Assembly (NCBI GenBank): GCA_033977485.1
Contig: CM066989.1
Location: 35,094,595-35,158,594, forward strand
Direction of reading: 5' to 3'
Length of the DNA stretch: 64,000 bases
From: Hydrangea macrophylla
Taxonomy: Eukaryota > Streptophyta > Magnoliopsida > Cornales > Hydrangeaceae
In this document: positions 57,877 to 64,000 of the stretch, piece after piece
Layout of the letters: each line of letters opens with the position of its first letter
Position numbering within the stretch: the first letter of the stretch is position 1
The notes under the pieces: generated by a model
Database searches by the model: none
What the model was told of the DNA's origin: nothing
The model's input: the letters and a program-made list of their open reading frames with translations, nothing else
Position numbers and translations under genes: made by a program

Positions 57877-58000
57877 GGCACTTGATGAGATGAAACGGCA
57901 CTCTCTGAGTGCCGCGCGGCACTCTCTGAAAGCCGGACAGCATTCAGTGAGTGCCGCAGCGGCATTCACTGACTGCCGTTCGGGCACTTTGAGTGCCGCT
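57877..58000 (-). repeat. Phased palindromes in E 5' LTR
   Basis: Six units such as CGGCACTC-TCT-GAGTGCCG, spaced 20-22 bp, about 180 bp upstream of the TATA box. Confidence 0.9.
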
Positions 58001-58683
58001 GCACAGCAATCCAGCACTATTCACAGCAATTTAGCACCTTAATTTCATTTCATGTCATTTAAGTAAATGTCGTTTATTTACTTAAGACATTCAATGTAAT
58101 TAAGGAAATACCCCCCATTTGGATTCAATTAAAATATCTAGAAAATCAAAATCCTTAAGGAAAAAAAGTCAACTCTCCCTCCGAAGGCAAAATTTCGATT
58201 TTCTGCACGATTCTTCTTAAAAGCCTTTCAATTTCACCATGATTCCTTTCATTTAAAAATTCTAAAAAATCATTTCTAGCATAAGGGAGACCCAATGAAC
58301 AATTACCGGAACTTTTCATCTTGAAATTCGAAAATTTTACGATTGACTCCCTTTTGACCCGTTGACTTTTCACTGGGTCAACTGTTGACTTTTTCTTTCA
58401 GGGTTCATGCTGAATTACTCTCTTTTTGAAAATGATTTTAAGATGCTCCAAGAACATTGCCATATTCCTATACGTGTTCAAAACTCATGGTCTACAAGGT
58501 GACGAGTAGATGAGAATTTTGGTCTTTTGGCTGAAAATGGTGATTTTGAACCGAGATTCTTCTAGGAAGAGAGTCAGATTGCTTGTAAGAGTCTTGATTT
58601 TGTCGAGACACATTCATCATTGATCTCCAGAGGTAAATCCCCCTAAGTTTAATAGTTTGGTCAAATTGGGGTGTCTACAGGAT

Positions 58684-60589
58684 GTCATGACTCTATATTC
58701 CTCAAGGATCATATGTTTGAGAGAGGAATTAGATGTAGATTTTCAAAGTTTATATTCAAAATCCATGAGATTAAGTAAGACCTTAGGATTCTCTTGCTAT
58801 GAGATCTATGATGAAATCCATTAAGGCTAAATCTATGAACCTCTTCATGTTTCATTATTTATTCCAATAATCATAGTCATACTTGATCCTAATTCTCTCT
58901 AGAATTATGGATCAAGTTTGATTTGAAATATGAACATCAATTTAACAAAGGTGCAGTGAATCCATAAACCAACTGTGATCAAAGATTTTTTTATAAAATC
59001 ATGATTCATTGTAATTGGATGAGACAAATTGGAGGATGTTCATAACTCATTTAAGTACCTCTGTGAGTTTTGTTTTGATGAAATTCCATGTTTAAAATGG
59101 TGTGGTCTTGTGATTTCAAAACAAGCAACTCTCTGTCCAAAATTCCAGAACAGTAAGTCCATTTTAAAATTAATAAATGAGAACCTTAATCGAACTTCCT
59201 TGGCCTCTAATAATTTTTTCTAAGTAGTCTAATGTGTTTGAAAGGTATTCTAAAAAGATCTAAGTGTTTTTCATTTGTTTACTATTTTTAGAAAATCATA
59301 AAAGATCTCTGGACCGAGAGTTGCAGATTCATGAGTGATGTCTAGTGTTTTCCATATTTCCAAAGATCTAATCATTCAAACCTTGATTTTCTTTTTGGGT
59401 TAGAAACTAGACTCATAGAGGCATATCATACCCAAAATTCATTCAGATCCAACTATTGTAAGTATGGTTTTTCTATCTTTGAAAGTCAGGTCGGCTCTAT
59501 GTAATTTATGAGAAACAGTCACTGTTTTTGTCTAGTCTCATTGATTTTACCTTAAATGGTTTCCTAATGTCTTGGGACCCAAAATCATGTCTTGAATAAT
59601 GATAATTTAGCTTAAATTCAGAGGCTAAGTGGTCCAAATTAGTGAATAAATTGATATCTCATTCTTGTTCATAGTCATTCATTCATGTATATTGACGCTT
59701 ATGATTAGAGCTAGTTCTTGGATAAAATTTGACTTAGTTGAACATAATTGAACATAAACATGGATTCCTTATGATCATGTTGGGATTATAGAACCCCTGT
59801 ATGGACATTACATTGGCTCCTAGTTGAGACTTATATATCCATAGAGGTGCTATGGCTCCAACTAATCAAAAGGAATTCATAGTTTTATCAATTCTTTCCA
59901 TGCTTGATAGATTTAAGCTAGAAGCTTAGGGTTGATTAATTGATATCTTTGATCAAGGAATGTGTACTAATTTTTGTTTTGTAGTGCATTTGAGGTACAA
60001 TTTCTCAAATCCTTCTCTAGTTTATTTCATTCCTTGATTTTAATTGATTTTTGACTTCATGTGTGATACCTTAGACTAGGTTTTGCCTTATGTGTATATG
60101 TGATATAGAGAAAATTTCTTAGGATTTCTTTGTATGCATTGCATGTTTCCCATTTTGCGGCCAAATCCTGGGTAAGTTCTCTAGTTCCCTACTTGCGCAT
60201 CATTTTGCTTGCTACTTGAATTATGTGGCTTATGAATGAAATTTTACCGTTAGCAATTTTACACCCTTTTGACATGCTTGTGATGTGTATACTTATATCT
60301 ATGTATTAGTTGAGGGCATGCTTAGATTATTAATTTGATTAACAAGGATGTTGAGTAGAGGCCTATCACGAGATAGGATGAGAGGGGGTGTTTTAGTCTG
60401 TCAGGCTCCTTCCCCTCTCATTCTATAATCCCCGGACCTAGAATTTCTGGTTTCTAAAAAAGATCATTTTGCTTTAACATGGTTTCTTAATTTTTCTTTT
60501 AAAAATTAAGTGGTGACTCTTTGTATTTTGAATTTGAAATTTGAACATAATTTTAAAATTAAAAGTGGGCCCAAATGCCGATATCCACA
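58684..60589 (+). repeat. Element C 5' LTR, second piece
   Basis: Continues after E and its target duplication (58680-58683). Ends ATGCCGATATCCACA. Total C LTR is about 3.4 kb. The 59029-59223 frame is not a gene. Confidence 0.92.
60362..60377 (+). other. Conserved 6-bp stem, C version
   Basis: CCTATC-ACGA-GATAGG. Confidence 0.85.
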
Positions 60590-60592
60590 ATC

Positions 60593-60642
60593 TGGCGACT
60601 CTGTTGGGGATCGAACCCAGAATCTCAGATTTTGCAGACCAG
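60593..60642 (+). other. Primer-binding site extended to a 50-nt tRNA-Arg half (C)
   Basis: TGGCGACTCTGTTGGGGA at 60593-60610, then a further 32 bases complementary to the T-arm, variable region and anticodon arm. More diverged than in E, but the base opposite anticodon position 34 is still C (G in tRNA sense). Confidence 0.9.
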
Positions 60643-61920
60643 ATTTCTGATTTTGGGTTCATTCGAGAATTAGACTTGAAAGCATCCTTTTAATCAAATT
60701 GATTAATTTTTGTGTGCCCGTTGCATTGTACTTGCATGTCTCGCCAGTCGATTGCACAAAACTATGACCTTGGAGGCTCGGGGCAACTCGGTTGGTCAAG
60801 CCATTATGGGTCTGTGTGATCACCCTTGATCTCGTACCATGTGTTGGTATATGAAGCATCCTATCGGGTGTGTGTCAAGGGTCCCTTATTTGACCAAAAT
60901 CTGGCCTTTGCATGATAGCTTCTATAGAACCCTTCGATCCTAGGAAATCAATTATTGATTAGGATTTATGTGCTAGGGAGTTTTGTATGCCCGGAAGGGA
61001 TTAATTGAGATGGTGACGATGCTTGTTTGATGAAAGATGTGTAAACTCTTAATCACTTTTGAGCAATTCCCTTCATGTCCTATGACTTTTGAGAATATGC
61101 CGAATCTTGATTATAAGATTAGCATCTCTTATATCATGTTCAGCTAAGCACCATTTACCTTGTATGTATTCGAATTCATGAAAAGTATGATGATAATCCG
61201 ATCATATGATCCTTCTACCCAAAGAATTTTAAATTCACCTTTAAAATCAAACGGATTTTTGCCATCTTTGACCCAAAGCATTTAATCGCTTTTTAAAAAA
61301 AAATTTGGAGTTCACTTTTGACTAAAATTCCACATCAACCCTTGTTGAGGTATATTTGCACATTCTCATCTTTGAAGGAAGAATCCAAAATTTTTGGGAA
61401 TTGTTTTTGGAAGAAATGCTTTTCAAATGAATTTCAAAGAAAAGTTTCAACCCAATCATCTTTTGTTAAGAAATATTGTTATCTTAAGAATTCAAAAGAT
61501 CCCATCATCTAGAGAAATGCTTTTCAAATAAATTTCAAAAATTAAATATATATATATATATTCAACCTTTTAAGGGATAATGAGGATCACAATGAAAGGA
61601 GAAGTTGGCCCACTTGACATGGGTGAGGATTTTATATGCTTATGTGTCTATGTGTTAGGATTAGAATTTCCTTTCTTTGGCATATAGAATAGCCACACAC
61701 GCACACATGCATTTCCATTCGCATGACATATGGGCCATTCATGAAAATTTCTTAAAAAAAGCATTTGCAAACAAAATAACAAAATAAAGAAAATTTCTTT
61801 GATTTTGAAATTTAAACAAATAAATAAAAAAGAATAAAATATGTTTGTAGGTAAAAGATAGAATCAGCTACAAACACAGTTTGGTACAGAGACTCTACCG
61901 CAAGGTTAGCGAGAAGAGAG
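60643..61920 (+). other. Element C 5' leader
   Basis: Homologous to E's leader. (TA)n near 61549-61560. No gene. Confidence 0.75.
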
Positions 61921-62834
61921 ATGGCACAAGAAGCAAACACAAGAGAAATAGTATAATTGAGGGCCATAGTAGAACAACAAGCAGGTCAAATGACAAGGAT
62001 AATGACCATGATGGAAACACTAGCACGACAGCCACCAGTTGTCGATCCTCCTCCACCTGTTAGGGAGGATGATTGGTTTAATGATCCAGAAAGAGTTGAA
62101 ATACTGAGGGCAGGAAAGGAAAAGATAGAGAAAGAAAAGGCTGAGAGAGAGAAGCTGATGACCGAGAAAGTAGAGAAACTGAAGAGGGTAGTCCGAAAGG
62201 CCCAAGGAGTAGACACCTACTTGCTGTAACTAGAGGGATTATATGAAGGGGTTTGTGAAGTATTACCTGCAGGATTCAAAATGCTTGTGTTTGATAAATT
62301 CGATGGGACAGGAAACCCCCGTAGCCATATCAGGATGTGTATAGGGGCTTTTCAGCCAAGCGACCTGAGCACGACTATGATGGCTGTTCTGTTTCAATAG
62401 ACATTAACTGGAGTTGCCTTATCTTGGTACCTTACATTACAGCCTGGTAAGACCAGAATTTGGGAGGAGGCTGTCAAGTCATTCGTAGCCCAGTACGAGT
62501 ATAATCAGGATTTGGATGTCACCGTCAGGGATCTAGAGACTACCCAGTAGGGAAACAAGGAATCTTTTGCTAAATATCTGAGCCATTGGAGGGGAAAGCA
62601 GCCAAAATGGTACAGAGGCCAACTGAGAAGGAACAAATCCGGATACTAATGAAAAATCTCTAGCCCGTCTATCAAGAGAAGATGAAGTTTCAATCCATCA
62701 ACACCTTTGCTGAAGTGTTCGATGTGGGAACTAGGATCGAGGATGCGATACAAGAAGGATTAATCAAGAGAGAAGAACTGGTGAACAGGTATAGGCGTCC
62801 AAATTATGGGACATGAGGAGGGTATTCAGGAAAT
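61921..62834 (+). pseudogene. Ogre-like gag of element C, decayed
   Basis: Begins MAQEANTRE at 61921. It has a charged helical stretch (EKIEKEKAEREKLMTEKVEKL), a capsid start FDKFDGTGNPRSHIRMC, GVALSWYLTLQPGKTRIWEE, a DLETTQ segment and TFAEVFDVGTRIEDAIQEG. About five in-frame stops and at least one indel make it a pseudogene. The C-terminal finger motif is not reached, because LTR G interrupts at 62835. Confidence 0.9.
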
Positions 62835-64000
62835 TGACACGCGAATAATCTTGTGTGCTCTTGTGCAATACCCAAGTGTAGGTAGACGTGCAAGTAGTAA
62901 CTGGTAAGACCAGGTCGATCCCACAGGGAAGGATGAGAATTAAATTACTTAGATTAGACTCAAACTGAAAGGAAAAATTCAATGTTCTAAGGAAATGTAG
63001 AACACTAAGTTTTACAAACTAAAACTACTAACGAAAACAACTCAGATTAAACTAAAAAAAACTAATTAGCTAGTTAAAGCAATACTCTAAAATAGGATTT
63101 TACTTTAAGAAGAAAGTGTTGGGATTACACGAATCCACAGTAATCTAACCATCTACCATGCAGTTACTTTGAAGCACTAAGGAGTATATTACCCACAGTT
63201 TTCCGTATTTCTCTGAAAATAAAGAATCCATAGCCCTTTCATTACCGGGACTATATCATCACAGTTAACTTGAAACACGTGAAAGCGGTTTAATTCAATA
63301 GTTAAGACTCGCACCCACAATGGTGTTAGCATTGAAGGTGGTTTGCAAAATGTATTGAAAGAAAATGCCTTAGGGCCTTGATTTTGAAAACTGTTTTGAC
63401 AAACTGAGCATTTCGGGACAGTATGATAACAAATCTTAAAAACAAAAGGTCCTGGAATACTGCAGGGAACATCCTCAAGAATCAGAGAGTTCGATCGATC
63501 GACGATCGTTCGATCAATCGAAAGCCTTCATCCCTCAATCGATCGAAATGTCTTCGATCGCTTGACTAACTCTGGTTCGATCGATCGAACTAACTTCCGA
63601 TCGATCGAACACAGGATTTATTCTGCTGCATGGCAGAGGCTGGAGATCACTGTTTCATCGTGTTCTCCCAACCCTAGGACTACTCAGACATCGTCTGGAG
63701 TATCACAGATTGGTTTTTATTATATGAAAACATTAAGGCTTTGTTTGGATGTAAGATTTGCATGAAAACTAAGAAAACTAGTGATTTAAACTTATCTAGC
63801 ATGCAATACTACGAGATTGAAGATTAAACTACGATTAACTAAATGCAGAATGTAATAAAACAATAATTAAGAAACCTGGGATATTAACAATTTTGTATTA
63901 AATGTAGAATTCTTCAAAACTTAAGCATAATCCAATGTTATACCTACAAAACAAACAAACTCTCTCTCTCTCCCTATGAAAAACTGATTCAAAGTAAAGT
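62835..64000 (-). repeat. Partial Athila-like LTR G
   Basis: Plus reading starts TGACACGCGAATAATC, immediately after gag of C. On the minus strand it ends with CTGTGGGATCGACCTGG and similar phrases, like the end of B's LTR (CTGTGGGTTCGACC). No primer site adjoins it on the left, so it is a solo LTR or the 3' LTR of a minus-strand element. The rest is outside the window. Confidence 0.75.
63484..63614 (-). repeat. TCGATCGA palindrome cluster in LTR G
   Basis: TTCGATCGATCGA and TCGATCGAAC variants occur at least six times, for example near 63493, 63538, 63576 and 63600. Confidence 0.9.

Larger units (their letters stand above)
41974..58679 (-). mobile_element. Complete non-autonomous Ogre-like element E, 16.7 kb
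   Basis: Both LTRs, extended tRNA-Arg primer site, polypurine tract, one open gag-like frame and a 7-kb structured repeat region, with no pol. The tetranucleotide GATG abuts both ends (41970-41973 and 58680-58683); the fifth base is ambiguous because the LTR also starts with T. It is inserted in the 5' LTR of related element C, opposite orientation. LTR similarity (about 98-99% by eye) makes it one of the younger insertions here. Confidence 0.95.
55160..58679 (-). repeat. Element E 5' LTR
   Basis: 3520 bp, counterpart of 41974-45467. TATA box on the minus strand at 57689-57696. Palindromes with starts near 57877, 57897, 57918, 57939, 57961 and 57983. Confidence 0.96.

Overview
The window looks like a heterochromatic, repeat-dense stretch of an angiosperm nuclear genome, probably a eudicot. 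The evidence is the content: Ty3/gypsy Tat/Ogre-like and Athila-like LTR elements, a chromovirus-type LTR, a Ty1/copia element and a hAT-type MITE. I found no host protein-coding gene, rRNA gene, complete tRNA gene or CRISPR. Almost every base can be assigned to a transposable element, and the elements are nested several levels deep. All family names rest on motifs read by eye, not on database searches.

Layout. 1-1260 and 9230-9497 are one plus-sense Tat/Ogre-like LTR (family A'), split by a decayed minus-strand copia element (1261-9229). That LTR abuts a minus-strand gypsy RT/RNase H fragment (9498-10210). A chromovirus-like LTR with decayed internal sequence follows (F, 10211-13193). At 13194 begins element A, a large minus-strand gag-only Ogre-like element. 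Its 3' LTR (13194-24978) holds a 419-bp hAT MITE and an 8.1-kb Athila-like element (B, 14526-22601). Its internal region is 24979-31753. Its 5' LTR starts at 31754 and is split by a solo LTR (D), which is itself split by a solo A' LTR (34159-38261). At 40500 the A 5' LTR is interrupted again by plus-strand element C, whose own 5' LTR is split by a complete 16.7-kb minus-strand element E (41974-58679). C resumes with its LTR end, primer site and gag remnant until 62834. There an Athila-like minus-strand LTR (G) runs off the window.

How the parts work together. A, C, D and E belong to one group. A, C and E share tRNA-Arg-type primer sites. A and E have similar polypurine tracts, gag without any visible pol in the window, and a long repeat-rich 3' region in the same block order. 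They would depend on enzymes from an autonomous relative. E is the most intact: LTRs about 98-99% alike by eye, a directly abutting GATG target duplication, and a 362-codon open gag-like frame.

The most interesting signal is structural rather than coding. Several families carry short inverted repeats whose two arms change together: a 6-bp stem with a 4-nt (often GNRA) loop near the 3' end of the LTR in families A, A', C, D and E; palindromes spaced about 20-22 bp upstream of the LTR TATA box; a nested CTACGT/ACGTAG motif recurring eight times in the 3' regions of A and E; and tandem arrays whose monomers are arm-loop-arm units. In addition, C and E carry a 50-nt copy of the 3' half of a tRNA-Arg at the primer site. 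It has G at anticodon position 34, as expected if an inosine-containing mature tRNA was reverse transcribed.
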